DNA of 49,084 nt from DASRYH01 sp035687245 (GTDB lineage Bacteria > Actinomycetota > Coriobacteriia > Anaerosomatales > PHET01). Below, piece after piece: positions 1 to 9,228 of the stretch. Below the pieces are notes generated by a model. That model did no database searches, was not told the DNA's origin, and saw only the letters and a list, made by a program, of their open reading frames with translations. Position 1 is the first letter of the stretch, and each line of letters starts with the position of its first letter. A program made the position numbers and the translations under genes. The DNA lies in NCBI GenBank assembly GCA_035687245.1, contig DASRYH010000070.1, forward strand, positions 1 through 49,084, given 5' to 3'.

Positions 1-1
1 C

Positions 2-472
2 TATCACCCGCGCTGGTACAACAACATCCTCGCGCAGCTTGGCACCACGATGCCGATCGTCGATCAGGCCGCTCTGCCGACAGTCACCCGCTTCACACTG
101 GGCTCCGACGGCCAGGCCGCCAACGTCGACATCTCACTCACGCAGAACAAGGCCGACACGCTCACAGTCACCTACGCCAAGCCGAAGTCCAAGGGCAGCA
201 AGACGCTCATCGCCGGTGGCTACCTCAACCCCAGCCACGACCCGAAGATCACCATCAAGGCGAAGATCTACAAGTACAACGCGACGAAGAAGAAGTACGT
301 CTACAAGTACACCGTGACCGCCAAGCAGACCGCCGCCGGGCTCTCCACCAAGTGGTCGATCTCCAAGAAGGTCTCGTCCAAGGGCAAGTACAAGGTAAAG
401 GTCTACGTCAGCAAGCACCTCTGGTGGGCCCACCGCGCAACCAGCGCATCCAAGGTAGGCACCATCAAGTAG
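2..472 (+). CDS. C-terminal part of a secreted Lys-rich protein
   Basis: The reading frame is open from the first bases of the window, so the start lies outside it and only about 156 residues are visible. The visible part begins YHPRWYNN and continues into a lysine- and threonine-rich stretch with alternating hydrophobic residues (for example ITIKAKIYKYN and KYKVKVYVSK), typical of an extracellular beta-sandwich domain. No catalytic motif is visible in this fragment, so no function is assigned. A strong hairpin terminator follows at 537-566. That hairpin lies in the left arm of the inverted repeat that bounds the neighbouring defence island, so the 3' end of this gene marks one edge of the insertion. 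Confidence 0.75.
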   Translation, partial: YHPRWYNNILAQLGTTMPIVDQAALPTVTRFTLGSDGQAANVDISLTQNKADTLTVTYAKPKSKGSKTLIAGGYLNPSHDPKITIKAKIYKYNATKKKYVYKYTVTAKQTAAGLSTKWSISKKVSSKGKYKVKVYVSKHLWWAHRATSASKVGTIK

Positions 473-499
473 CAAGCTGCCGAAAGCCCCGGCGCGAAG

Positions 500-596
500 G
501 TCCTTCGCTAAGTCCTCGCCGGGGGCCCGCAACTCAGAAGGCCCGCCACTGGCGGGCCTTCTTCGTCTGCCCCGGCTGCGGAACCGCTCAGCGACC
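500..596 (+). repeat. Left arm of a 97-bp inverted repeat bounding the island
   Basis: Position x in this arm matches the complement of position 5153 minus x, with about seven mismatches and no gaps. The arm starts at gtccttcgctaagtcctcgc and contains a terminator hairpin (537-561) and the motif ggctgcggaaccgctc. It overlaps the last codons of hepT on the minus strand. The partner arm is 4557-4653. Confidence 0.85.
537..566 (+). terminator. Terminator after the secreted protein gene
   Basis: An 11-bp perfect stem (gaaggcccgcc with ggcgggccttc) closes a 3-base loop and is followed by ttcgtct. It follows the stop codon at 472. On the other strand it lies just downstream of the hepT stop, so it may work both ways. 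Confidence 0.85.
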
Positions 597-1004
597 TCCC
601 CGCCGGGGCGTGCCACTTCTTGCCGAATAGTAGGCCGGCAGCTCCTGCGCGTCGTACTCGTCGCGCAGCAGGCTACGCACGCGCATCAGCCGGGGCAGCG
701 TAGCCGCGACTGAGTCGCTCGCGATCTCTCGGGCGCGATCCCAGCGCACAGTGTCGTAGTCGTGCACAACCCGATCGCGCATGCCGGCCATCTCGCTCCA
801 CGGAAGCTCGGGAAACCTCAACCGGACCTCATTGGGCAGACGCTTTGCCGCCTCTCCCAACTGAGTGAAGTTCCAGAGCACCATCTCGCGAACCTCGAGC
901 GCGGGCTCTCCATCAGTCGGAATGGAGCTTGACAGCTCCACGAGCCTCTCCGCAGCGCCCACCATGTCATCGAGAAGCAGAGATCCATCACGCTTCCCAG
1001 ACAT
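588..1004 (-). CDS. hepT: HepT-like HEPN-domain toxin (RNase family)
   Basis: This 138-residue protein matches the small HEPN (DUF86/HepT) family. An alpha-helical N-terminal part is followed by the hallmark R-x4-H motif in GMRDRVVHDYDTV. In HepT the Arg and His form the ribonuclease site, and the following Tyr is the residue that the MntA partner modifies by AMP transfer in characterised pairs. The ATG at 1004 was chosen because upstream in-frame sequence is unrelated to the family and overlaps the antitoxin gene. The gene overlaps the 3' end of the XRE-MNT gene by 17 bases, so the two are translationally coupled with antitoxin first. The role as toxin is inferred from family and context. 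Confidence 0.85.
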   Translation of the reverse strand: MSGKRDGSLLLDDMVGAAERLVELSSSIPTDGEPALEVREMVLWNFTQLGEAAKRLPNEVRLRFPELPWSEMAGMRDRVVHDYDTVRWDRAREIASDSVAATLPRLMRVRSLLRDEYDAQELPAYYSARSGTPRRGGR

Positions 1005-1572
1005 AGATGGCCTCCCTGAGAACTCGGGACTGGATGCGCTCTCGCACTGCAGCCGCTTCGACGAGATCGACCTTCCGCCCGAGAACGCCCTCGATGAACG
1101 CCGCTGCACCGGCACCAAGCCAGCTCAACGCCTGCCCTTCGGCCGTCTCTACCAGCAAGTCGACGTCGCTGTCCGGCGTCTGCTCGCCGCAAGCGAATGA
1201 GCCGAAGACGCCGATTCGCTCGAAGCCGTAGGTGTCACGCAGCTCGAGGTAGTGCTCGCGCAGCCGCCCAGCGATTTCGCCCAGGTCGCGGACAGGCCTC
1301 ACGCCCACTGCGCCCGCAGCCGTTCGGCCGTATGCCGAAGGCTCCTCGGCCGCGAGGGGAAGGGACCCGCCGCCAGTGAGAGCGACCGACACGCCCAGCG
1401 CCTCCGCGACCTGCGCCACACGCTCCAAGCTCACTGTGCGATACCCGACAGCCTCCCAGCGAGCGACCTGCTGCTGAGACGTATCAAGACGCTCGGCGAG
1501 CTCGCGCTGCGACATCCCGCTAGCCCGCCGCTCGCGCACGAGCGCAGTGCCTATGTCGAGCGGAGTGCTCAT
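988..1572 (-). CDS. mntA: XRE-family HTH fused to MntA-type nucleotidyltransferase antitoxin
   Basis: The protein has 194 residues. Residues 1-65 form an XRE/Cro helix-turn-helix (SQRELAERLDTSQQQVARWE). A linker leads to a minimal nucleotidyltransferase domain at about 95-190 with the signature GSFACGEQTPDSDVDLLVE, in which G-S and the D-x-D pair bind nucleotide and metal. MntA antitoxins neutralise HepT by adding AMP to its active-site region; that activity is inferred here. The DNA-binding half is an addition to the minimal MntA fold and suggests the antitoxin represses its own operon. The ATG at 1572 is preferred over the upstream TTG at 1611 because the latter lies beyond a perfect palindrome (1584-1599) that looks like the operator. 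Confidence 0.85.
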   Translation of the reverse strand: MSTPLDIGTALVRERRASGMSQRELAERLDTSQQQVARWEAVGYRTVSLERVAQVAEALGVSVALTGGGSLPLAAEEPSAYGRTAAGAVGVRPVRDLGEIAGRLREHYLELRDTYGFERIGVFGSFACGEQTPDSDVDLLVETAEGQALSWLGAGAAAFIEGVLGRKVDLVEAAAVRERIQSRVLREAIYVWEA

Positions 1573-1583
1573 GCCTGCAGAGT

Positions 1584-1599
1584 ACAACATTAATGTTGT
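1584..1599. promoter_or_regulatory. Probable operator of the mntA-hepT operon
   Basis: The 16-base sequence acaacattaatgttgt is a perfect palindrome centred about 20 bases upstream of the antitoxin ATG. A further half-site, cacaacaa, lies at 1604-1611. It is AT-rich in a GC-rich surrounding. Autorepression by the XRE domain of the antitoxin is the simplest reading but is not shown by the sequence. Confidence 0.6.
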
Positions 1600-1643
1600 G
1601 AAACACAACAAGCAAATAGTGGGTTTTGATTACGCTAGACTCC

Positions 1644-1671
1644 CACGCCGCCAAGGGCCCTGGCGGGCGTG
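1644..1671. terminator. Hairpin between the mntA operon and vsr
   Basis: The arms cacgccgcca and tggcgggcgtg pair with one bulge around the loop agggccc. It lies downstream of vsr on the minus strand and upstream of mntA, so it may end vsr transcription. No strong T-run follows, so the call is weak. The rest of 1612-1802 shows no gene. Confidence 0.4.
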
Positions 1672-1802
1672 CTATGGCTGCAGTAGATCAGGATCTAGCA
1701 TGAACGATCCGGCGCAGTCGGCTCGGGCACGTCCATCTGGGGCACCCGTACGCGGAATCAAGGCAACGGTCGGCACCGCTCACACAGCATGTGCGCGACC
1801 AC

Positions 1803-2198
1803 TCACGCGCAAGGCGCTCCTCGCCGCCTCCGCGCTTCCACGGCCTGCGCTACCTCGCTCGCTACTTCATCCGGGGACTGATGCTCCCAGAACCGAAGGA
1901 CCGTCCAGCCGCGGGAGATCAAGATCGAAGTCGTATCCAAGTCCCGTTGGCGGGTGCGCTCGATCTTCGCTGCCCACCAGTCCCCGTTCGACTTGGGGGT
2001 AGTGCCGTGCTCAGGGCATCCGTGCCAGAAACAGCCGTCAATGAACACCGCAATTCGTTGGCGTGAGAAGACGATGTCAGCGCTTCGACGTAGAGTGGCT
2101 TCCGGCCGGTAGTCAACCCGGTATCGAAACCCCATGTGGTGAAGACGACGCCGCACGCTCATCTCACACGTAGTGTCTCTGCGGCGCTGTGTTTGCAT
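1803..2198 (-). CDS. vsr: Very short patch repair (Vsr) endonuclease
   Basis: This is a 131-residue, full-length Vsr. These enzymes nick next to T in T:G mismatches that arise by deamination of 5-methylcytosine. Recognisable blocks are the N-terminal EMSVRRRLHHMGFRYRVD, the core ADIVFSRQRIAVFIDGCFWHGC (read in two parts), CPEHGTTPKSN with the zinc and active-site residues, and WTVLRFWEH near the C terminus. The ATG at 2198 fits the usual start a few residues before the RRDTTCEM segment. An alternative ATG lies at 2234. It is divergent from the cytosine methyltransferase gene with 117 bases between them, the classic pairing that offsets methylation-induced mutation. Confidence 0.93.
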   Translation of the reverse strand: MQTQRRRDTTCEMSVRRRLHHMGFRYRVDYRPEATLRRSADIVFSRQRIAVFIDGCFWHGCPEHGTTPKSNGDWWAAKIERTRQRDLDTTSILISRGWTVLRFWEHQSPDEVASEVAQAVEARRRRGAPCA

Positions 2199-2315
2199 GC
2201 GGCTTCTCGTCGCAGCATTCGGCAAAGACGACATGTCGCCGGAAGCGAACAAAGGCGCGCCCCTTCATGCTGTAGCATTTGCGTACACGATAAACCCAAG
2301 AGGAGTCTTCAGGCA

Positions 2316-3518
2316 GTGACAAGACCCAAGCTCGTATCATTGTTCTCGGGCGCTGGCGGCCTCGACATCGGGCTCGAGAGGGCGGGATTCGAGACGGTTG
2401 CGGCCGTCGATTCCGACGCGGATTGCGCCGCGACGCTTCGGCTGAATCAGAAGGCGGGCGTGCAGGTAGATGGGTCAAACAGGCGTCATCTGAATCGGAC
2501 GAGGATCTTCCATGCCGATATCGCGTCCGTGACCGGATCCGACCTGACAGGTAGTGAGGTTGACCTGCTTGTCGGTGGACCGCCGTGCCAGCCTTTCAGC
2601 AGCGCCGGCCGGCAACGCTCGTTGAAGGACCCGAGAGGTCAGTTGTTTGCGCACTTCGTTCGCCTTGCAGAAGAGCTGCAACCTCGCGCGATCTTGTTCG
2701 AGAACGTTAGGGGTCTAGTCACCGCGCGCGGACACTCTGGAACGCCAGGCGAGGCACTTCAAGAGGTATTGGACGGCTTCCACGCAGCGGGCTACGCAAC
2801 AACTTGCGCGCTCTTGAACGCCGCTGACTACGGTGCACCTCAGCGCCGAGTTCGCTTCTTCATGATGGCGATCCGTGATGGCGAGTTGCCGGTGTTCCCG
2901 ATGGCCACTCATGGGCGCGAGGGCACCGATTGCCTCCGGCGCTGGATCACCCTCGAGGAGTTCCTGAGCGGGCGACCCAGCCCAGAGTCCAGTGAGGTTG
3001 TGAGGCCTTCAGACGCGCTTCGGCAGCAACTGGAGGTACTTCCGGACGGGACAGGTCTCAAGAGCCCCGGAAGGCGCGAGCCCACGCGTCCAGGCGGACA
3101 TTGGGGCTACAAACAGGGCACGTTCATCGCGGATCCGTACAAACCCGCCAGGACCGTCACTGCGGCAAGCACGCAGGACTGGATTCGTATGAAGGACGGT
3201 TCACTGCGGCGAATCACACTGGCTGAAGCAGCGGGACTTCAGGGCTTCCCAGACGAATGGGTATTCGAAGGCACACGGTCCTCGCAGTTCCGTCAGGTAG
3301 GAAACGCAGTGCCGGCGGTGTTCGGGAGGGCTCTGGGCGAAGTGCTACGTGCATGGCTTTGCAGCAGCGTCGTGCGCGAGTGTCCTCCGGTCTCCGCTCC
3401 GCTTCCCGCCAGCGTATCGTCGGCGATCTCCTATACGCTGCGGGACGACTCTCGCAACGGGAAGGTGCGTCCTCGATCTCCGCGGTACGAGCCTTCACAA
3501 CCAGAGAGTGTTGCCTGA
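2316..3518 (+). CDS. DNA (cytosine-5-)-methyltransferase of a type II restriction system
   Basis: The protein has 400 residues and all key C5-MTase motifs in order: motif I FSGAGGLDIGLERAGF near the N terminus, motif IV GGPPCQPFSSAGR with the catalytic PCQ cysteine, motif VI ENVRGL, motif VIII QRRVRFF, a target-recognition region, and motif X QVGNAVP near residue 330. The GTG at 2316 is supported by an aggag ribosome site ten bases upstream and places motif I at the family-typical distance from the start. The longer open frame upstream overlaps vsr and is not needed. The stop is followed after ten bases by the restriction gene, so the two are co-transcribed. The target sequence cannot be read from the protein. 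Confidence 0.93.
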   Translation: MTRPKLVSLFSGAGGLDIGLERAGFETVAAVDSDADCAATLRLNQKAGVQVDGSNRRHLNRTRIFHADIASVTGSDLTGSEVDLLVGGPPCQPFSSAGRQRSLKDPRGQLFAHFVRLAEELQPRAILFENVRGLVTARGHSGTPGEALQEVLDGFHAAGYATTCALLNAADYGAPQRRVRFFMMAIRDGELPVFPMATHGREGTDCLRRWITLEEFLSGRPSPESSEVVRPSDALRQQLEVLPDGTGLKSPGRREPTRPGGHWGYKQGTFIADPYKPARTVTAASTQDWIRMKDGSLRRITLAEAAGLQGFPDEWVFEGTRSSQFRQVGNAVPAVFGRALGEVLRAWLCSSVVRECPPVSAPLPASVSSAISYTLRDDSRNGKVRPRSPRYEPSQPESVA

Positions 3519-3528
3519 GGAGGTTGAT

Positions 3529-4437
3529 GTGGCACATCAGAAGCGACTGCTTCCTAACCGGCCAGACATGGTTGATATCGTGGGGGCATGTGCGGTAGCG
3601 CGCGAGGTGTTCATTGGGCAGAGAACCGGTGGCAACGGGCCGTACCCAGGATTCTTGGACGAGAGCATCGATCTAATGTACGAGGTGCTGGATGTCAGCG
3701 CCAACATGACTGCACTCAAGACGGGTACAGGCTGGACTAGGGAATTAGTGGATGCGGCGCGGTTCTTCGGTGCGCCGATGATCAGCCAAGATGATCTTGC
3801 AACCATAGTGGGCGTCTCCAAGGGACAGCTCGGCACGTCCAAACACCTGCCAAGAACCCTTGAAGTCATCGGTGGCTCGATTGATCCGTCGCGGTGCCCA
3901 TGGCTGAGAGATGGGCGCGTGCCTAGCCCCGCTGAATTGGAGAGGGCAGCATACGCGTCGGCAGTGGTGCGGGCCACAGAGTGCACTCGCACGTACTTCC
4001 GCAACGAGGAGAAGACGCGGCAAGAGGAGGCGGCCGTCCAAGCGATTGTGGATGCCGGGTTCACGCGCGTTGATAGTAAGTCCATCAGAGATCCGGACGA
4101 CCTCGGTCCAGGCGAGTGCGTGCACAACACGAAGCTCGACGGTAAACAGTGCGACGTGCTCGCAAGGTTGCATGACAAGCGTCTGCTGGCAATCGAGTGC
4201 AAGGCGAGCAACAGTGCCGTCAACAGCATCAAGCGACTGAACGAGGTCGCCGACAAGGCGACCGTCTGGAACGTAGCTCGCGGTCAACAAGTGATCACGG
4301 CGGCTGTTGTGTCAGGCATCCTAGGGGCCTCCACTGTCGATGACGCGTTCGACAAGGACTTTTGGGTCTTCTGGGAGTACGACCTTGGGCAGCTCACGGA
4401 GTTCGTGCTTCGGACGACCGAGCGCTCCGGTCTGTAG
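3529..4437 (+). CDS. XamI-like type II restriction endonuclease
   Basis: This 302-residue protein sits directly behind the methyltransferase. A PD-(D/E)xK-type core is visible as CDVLARLHDKRLLAIECKAS, with Asp, then Glu-Cys-Lys as the metal-binding and catalytic set. Upstream blocks such as ISQDDLATIVGVSKGQLG and CPWLRDGRVPSPAEL resemble the XamI family as I remember it; that assignment is moderate. The GTG at 3529 is chosen because the strong ribosome site gaggagg ends six bases before it. The ATG at 3527 is out of frame. Base composition is less GC-rich than the surrounding housekeeping genes, which supports acquisition by transfer. Confidence 0.7.
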   Translation: MAHQKRLLPNRPDMVDIVGACAVAREVFIGQRTGGNGPYPGFLDESIDLMYEVLDVSANMTALKTGTGWTRELVDAARFFGAPMISQDDLATIVGVSKGQLGTSKHLPRTLEVIGGSIDPSRCPWLRDGRVPSPAELERAAYASAVVRATECTRTYFRNEEKTRQEEAAVQAIVDAGFTRVDSKSIRDPDDLGPGECVHNTKLDGKQCDVLARLHDKRLLAIECKASNSAVNSIKRLNEVADKATVWNVARGQQVITAAVVSGILGASTVDDAFDKDFWVFWEYDLGQLTEFVLRTTERSGL

Positions 4438-4556
4438 GAGACGTGGAACACGTGCTTCGTCGTCGTGCAGCCATGCGAAGAGCACGCGGCGCAGAGCTCG
4501 GCGGCCGGATAAGAGCCGCTCCGCCGGCTGGGTAGCGTGGCCGTTCGCGCGGCGGG

Positions 4557-4653
4557 GGTCGCCGAGCGGTTCCGCAGCCGGGGCAAACGAAGAAAGCCCG
4601 CCAGTGGCGGGCTTTCTTCGTTGCGGGCCCCCGGCGAGGACTTAGCGAGGGAC
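4557..4653 (-). repeat. Right arm of the 97-bp inverted repeat
   Basis: This arm is the inverted partner of 500-596, with about 90 of 97 positions identical. It contains the 15-bp terminator stem at 4588-4620. Read on the minus strand it follows the citrate synthase stop codon in the same relative orientation in which the left arm follows the secreted protein gene. Confidence 0.85.
4588..4620. terminator. Bidirectional terminator between the restriction gene and gltA
   Basis: A perfect 15-bp stem (cgaagaaagcccgcc with ggcgggctttcttcg) closes the loop agt. T-rich tracts occur on both strands. It can end both the restriction operon and the convergent citrate synthase transcript. Confidence 0.9.
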
Positions 4654-4679
4654 CCCCGGGGCGTGGGCGACCACGCGGT

Positions 4680-6143
<1,464 letters not shown>

Positions 6144-6162
6144 AGATCTGTCCCTTTCGCCT

Positions 6163-6192
6163 GTGATGCGCGTTTCCAGGCTGCTGCATCAC
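6163..6192. promoter_or_regulatory. Inverted repeat in the gltA leader
   Basis: The heptamers gtgatgc and gcatcac face each other across 16 bases, 20 to 49 bases upstream of the gltA ATG. The spacing would suit a dimeric repressor. No specific regulator can be named. Confidence 0.3.
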
Positions 6193-6362
6193 TGTGTAGT
6201 AGGAGAGCGTACCCGAAACCGGGGTTTTCGGCGACGCAGGGCCTTGTTGCGACCGCTACGAGATGGGCCTTTCGTCCAGTGGCGGTGGCGTATCGGATGG
6301 CCAGACGCAATACTGTGTGCAGGGGGAATTCCGCAGGGGTATCGCTCCGCAGAGAAGAAGCG

Positions 6363-8792
6363 ATGAGTCCCGATCTCGACACACGAAGAGTCTCGTCAAC
6401 GTATCGGCGCCCCTTTGCGAGCAGCCGCTGGACCGGCTATGCGTGGATTCCGCTCGCTCTCTACGCTGCCGCGATCATCGTGATGTACTCGATGGGCCTG
6501 CACCAGGTCTACGACGCCGAATGGCTGCTCCCGATTCTCAACGGCGTCATCTTTGTGGGCGCTGCGGTGATCTCGGCGACCCTTGCCGCTATCGGCTTCA
6601 TCGAAAGCGGCTCGCCCACGTTGCTGCTGTTGGGTTCAGGCGTCCTCACCTTCGGCATCGCATCAGTTGGCGGCTCGCTGCTGATCTCGATGGGGCTCAC
6701 CAACGCCGGCGTGACCGCGCACAACATCGGATCCCTGCTGGCAGCGGGCGTGTACGGTTTCTCCGCGAGCCTCGTGTGGCGCTCGCCCTCAGTCGACGTC
6801 CGCCGTGGGGCGATTCTCGCGGCGGCCTACGCGTCGGTGGTCGGCGTGATGGCGCTGGTGATTGTAGCGGCGATGGACGGCGGCCTCCCGGTCTTCCTCG
6901 ATGCGGCGGGCTCGACCCCCATTCGCAACGCGACGCTGCTGCTCACGATCATGATCTTTCTGGTGACCTCGTCGCTCTTCGGCGTCCAGGCGATGCGTAC
7001 CGGTACGGGCTTCGTGTGGTGGTACGCCTTCGGCCTTGGCCTGATCACCATCGGTATGGCTGGCGTGGCGCTTGGGATTCCGGGTACGGCGGTGTCGTGG
7101 GCGGGCCGTCTCGCGCAGGCCACCGGACAGCTCTACATACTCGCGTGCCTGGTTGGAGCGGTACTTGAGATGCCTTCAGGCAGTCCGAGGTCCGGGCGCA
7201 TGATCGGACACTCCTTCAAGCGAGTGGAAGAGGCGTTGCGCGAGAGCGAGTCGCGCTACCGCAAGCTCTTCTTGGGCCTCAACGACGCCTACGCTCTGCA
7301 TCGCATCGTGCTCAACGCCGACGGCGAGCCAGTCGACGCGGTCTTTCTCGACGTGAACGAGCCCTTCGAGCGGATGTTCGGCGTGCGTGCGGTCGACATC
7401 GTTGGCCGCCGCGCCACGCGTTCGCTGCCGAAAGGCGCGGGCATGCAGATGGAGTGGATGGCGCGCTTCAACGACGTAGCGCTCTCCGGCAAGCCCCAAC
7501 GATTCGAGTCGTACAACGAGGCGCTCGGCCTGTGGCTGTCGATCTCCGCCTACAGCCCCGAGCCGATGCAGTTCGTCTCGATCTTCCACGACATCAGCCC
7601 GCGCAAGCGCGAGGAGGAGCGCCGCGAGGAGTACGTGACGAGCCTCGTGCGGCTTCTCGACGTCTCCTCCGAAGTGCTCTCCTCCACCGACGTGGACGAG
7701 ATGCTGCAGCGGGTTGCCGACACCACGCGAGAGCTTCTGGGCGCCGAGGTCGTGGTCGCGGGCTACGAGCATCATGACGCCACGTTCCGGTCGAAGGCGA
7801 CTGCCGGCGCCAGTGTCGACGGGGTCGATGCGCAGAGCATCGCCGATGCGATCTCTGAACCCGAGGTATTCACGCGCCTCGTTGCGGCCCCCTTCGTGAT
7901 GCTTTCGGAAGAAGGCGTTGCCGGTGCTCGCATGACCGGGCGCGAGGGTCAGCCGATAGGCGTGGTGGCGGTGACGGGCTGGCAAGAGGGCTACACCCAA
8001 AGCGAGCAGCTGCTTCTTCGGCAGCTCGCCTCGATTGGCTCTCTGGGTATCCAGCAGCTCAAGGCGTTCGAGCGCGAGCACCTCATCGCCGACACGCTGC
8101 AGGAGGCGATTCTGGCCACACCCGAGCCTGTCGAGGAGCTGAGGGTGGGCTACCTCTACCGTCCGGCATCGGCCGCGGCGAACGTGGGAGGCGACTTCTA
8201 CGACGTCTTCCGCATGGATGGCGGTCGAGTCGGCCTGCTCATCGGCGACGTCTCAGGCAAGGGGCTCGAAGCGGCACGGCTGACCTCGCTCGTGAAAGAC
8301 AGCCTGCGCTCGTTTGCTGCGATCTGGAACGACCCGCGCGCCGTGATCGCTCACGTGAACCAGCTCATCTACACGATGACGCCGACGGAGGCCTACGCGA
8401 CGGTCTTCTTCGCGGTACTCGAGCCGCAGCGAGGCAAGGCGGTCTACTGCAATGGTGGGCACACGCCAGGCATCCTGCAACACGCAGACGGGTCGAGCCG
8501 GCTGCTCGACTCCACCGGCGGCCTCGTGGGCGGCATGCAGACGATGAGCTACGAGAACGGCACCTTCGACTTCGCCCCCGACGATCGTCTCATTCTCTAC
8601 ACGGACGGCATCGTCGAAGCACGCGTAGACGGCGCGCTTTTCGGCGTCGATCGCTTACGCGAGGTAGTGGGCGCGCTGCAGAGCCGAGCGGTCGACGACG
8701 TGCCGCACTGCGTGCTCGAGAGCGTGCTCTCCTACACGGGCGGGGTGCTGCGCGACGACGTGGTCGTGCTCTGCATCGAGCCAGCTAGCTGA
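6363..8792 (+). CDS. Membrane sensor with PAS, GAF and SpoIIE/PP2C phosphatase domains
   Basis: The protein has 809 residues. About seven or eight hydrophobic segments occupy residues 25-270, for example LLLLGSGVLTFGIASVGGSL. A PAS-like domain follows at about 285-410 (SESRYRKLF through ISPRKREEE), then a GAF-like domain at 430-570. A PP2C/SpoIIE phosphatase domain runs from about 585 to the end, with metal-binding blocks GGDFYDVFR, LIGDVSGKGLEAA, CNGGHTPGIL and LYTDGIVEAR. Such proteins dephosphorylate anti-sigma-factor antagonists or similar partners; the substrate here is unknown and no partner gene is adjacent. The ATG at 6363 lies just after gagaagaag. Upstream open frame is antisense to gltA and not coding. 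Confidence 0.88.
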   Translation: MSPDLDTRRVSSTYRRPFASSRWTGYAWIPLALYAAAIIVMYSMGLHQVYDAEWLLPILNGVIFVGAAVISATLAAIGFIESGSPTLLLLGSGVLTFGIASVGGSLLISMGLTNAGVTAHNIGSLLAAGVYGFSASLVWRSPSVDVRRGAILAAAYASVVGVMALVIVAAMDGGLPVFLDAAGSTPIRNATLLLTIMIFLVTSSLFGVQAMRTGTGFVWWYAFGLGLITIGMAGVALGIPGTAVSWAGRLAQATGQLYILACLVGAVLEMPSGSPRSGRMIGHSFKRVEEALRESESRYRKLFLGLNDAYALHRIVLNADGEPVDAVFLDVNEPFERMFGVRAVDIVGRRATRSLPKGAGMQMEWMARFNDVALSGKPQRFESYNEALGLWLSISAYSPEPMQFVSIFHDISPRKREEERREEYVTSLVRLLDVSSEVLSSTDVDEMLQRVADTTRELLGAEVVVAGYEHHDATFRSKATAGASVDGVDAQSIADAISEPEVFTRLVAAPFVMLSEEGVAGARMTGREGQPIGVVAVTGWQEGYTQSEQLLLRQLASIGSLGIQQLKAFEREHLIADTLQEAILATPEPVEELRVGYLYRPASAAANVGGDFYDVFRMDGGRVGLLIGDVSGKGLEAARLTSLVKDSLRSFAAIWNDPRAVIAHVNQLIYTMTPTEAYATVFFAVLEPQRGKAVYCNGGHTPGILQHADGSSRLLDSTGGLVGGMQTMSYENGTFDFAPDDRLILYTDGIVEARVDGALFGVDRLREVVGALQSRAVDDVPHCVLESVLSYTGGVLRDDVVVLCIEPAS

Positions 8793-8906
8793 TGCGGCCC
8801 TGACCCAACGCAAAGCTGCCAGAAACCGACAGTGGATTTCGGCGCATTCGCTGGGGCATAGTGGGGTCTAGCGTGGAGCGTGCCGGCGCTCCACGTCGCG
8901 AGTGTG

Positions 8907-9119
8907 CTACTCCTCGAGAGCGAGCATCACCGACGACGCCTTGAACAGCGCGACTGCCGACATTCCCTCTTTGAGTCCCAGCTCATCTACGGCTTCGCTC
9001 GTGACGGTGGCGCTGATGGTGAGGCCTTCGGCGACCTTGATCTTGACCATGGCGCTCACGGGTCCACGGGTGACCGACACGATCGTTCCCGGCAGCTGAT
9101 TACGCGACGTGATCTTCAT
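8907..9119 (-). CDS. mop: Molbindin (Mop-type TOBE domain protein)
   Basis: The protein is a single 70-residue Mop/TOBE domain, from SRNQLPGTIVSVTRGPVSAM to LFKASSVMLALEE. This matches free-standing molbindins, which assemble as hexamers and store or buffer molybdate or tungstate in the cytoplasm. The ribosome site aaagga precedes the ATG. It lies 109 bases downstream of the NifQ-like gene on the same strand, so the two probably form a molybdenum-handling operon. A 10-bp palindrome gggtataccc (9186-9195) lies in the gap. Confidence 0.92.
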   Translation of the reverse strand: MKITSRNQLPGTIVSVTRGPVSAMVKIKVAEGLTISATVTSEAVDELGLKEGMSAVALFKASSVMLALEE

Positions 9120-9185
9120 GCGGATTCCTTTCGGCGGCTTCGCGGACGTGGCGCGGCGTTGTTCAAACGCGCCGGCACCACGATG

Positions 9186-9195
9186 GGTATACCCG
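9186..9195. promoter_or_regulatory. Palindrome between the NifQ-like gene and mop
   Basis: The sequence gggtataccc is a perfect 10-bp palindrome about 67 bases upstream of the mop start. It could be a regulatory site for a separate mop promoter. It does not match the ModE consensus that I know, and the function is unknown. Confidence 0.25.
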
Positions 9196-9228
9196 TCTGC
9201 GCGCGGGCCAGTCGGCCTAAGGTGAGGC

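Noticed and set aside
1573..1611. TTG start at 1611 for the XRE-MNT gene
   Set aside because: The added residues are unlike XRE proteins and the codons lie across the perfect palindrome that looks like the operator. ATG at 1572 fits better.
3349..3528. Longer start for the restriction enzyme inside the methyltransferase gene
   Set aside because: The extra sixty residues come from a region that codes for the methyltransferase C terminus in another frame. The GTG at 3529 has a strong ribosome site.
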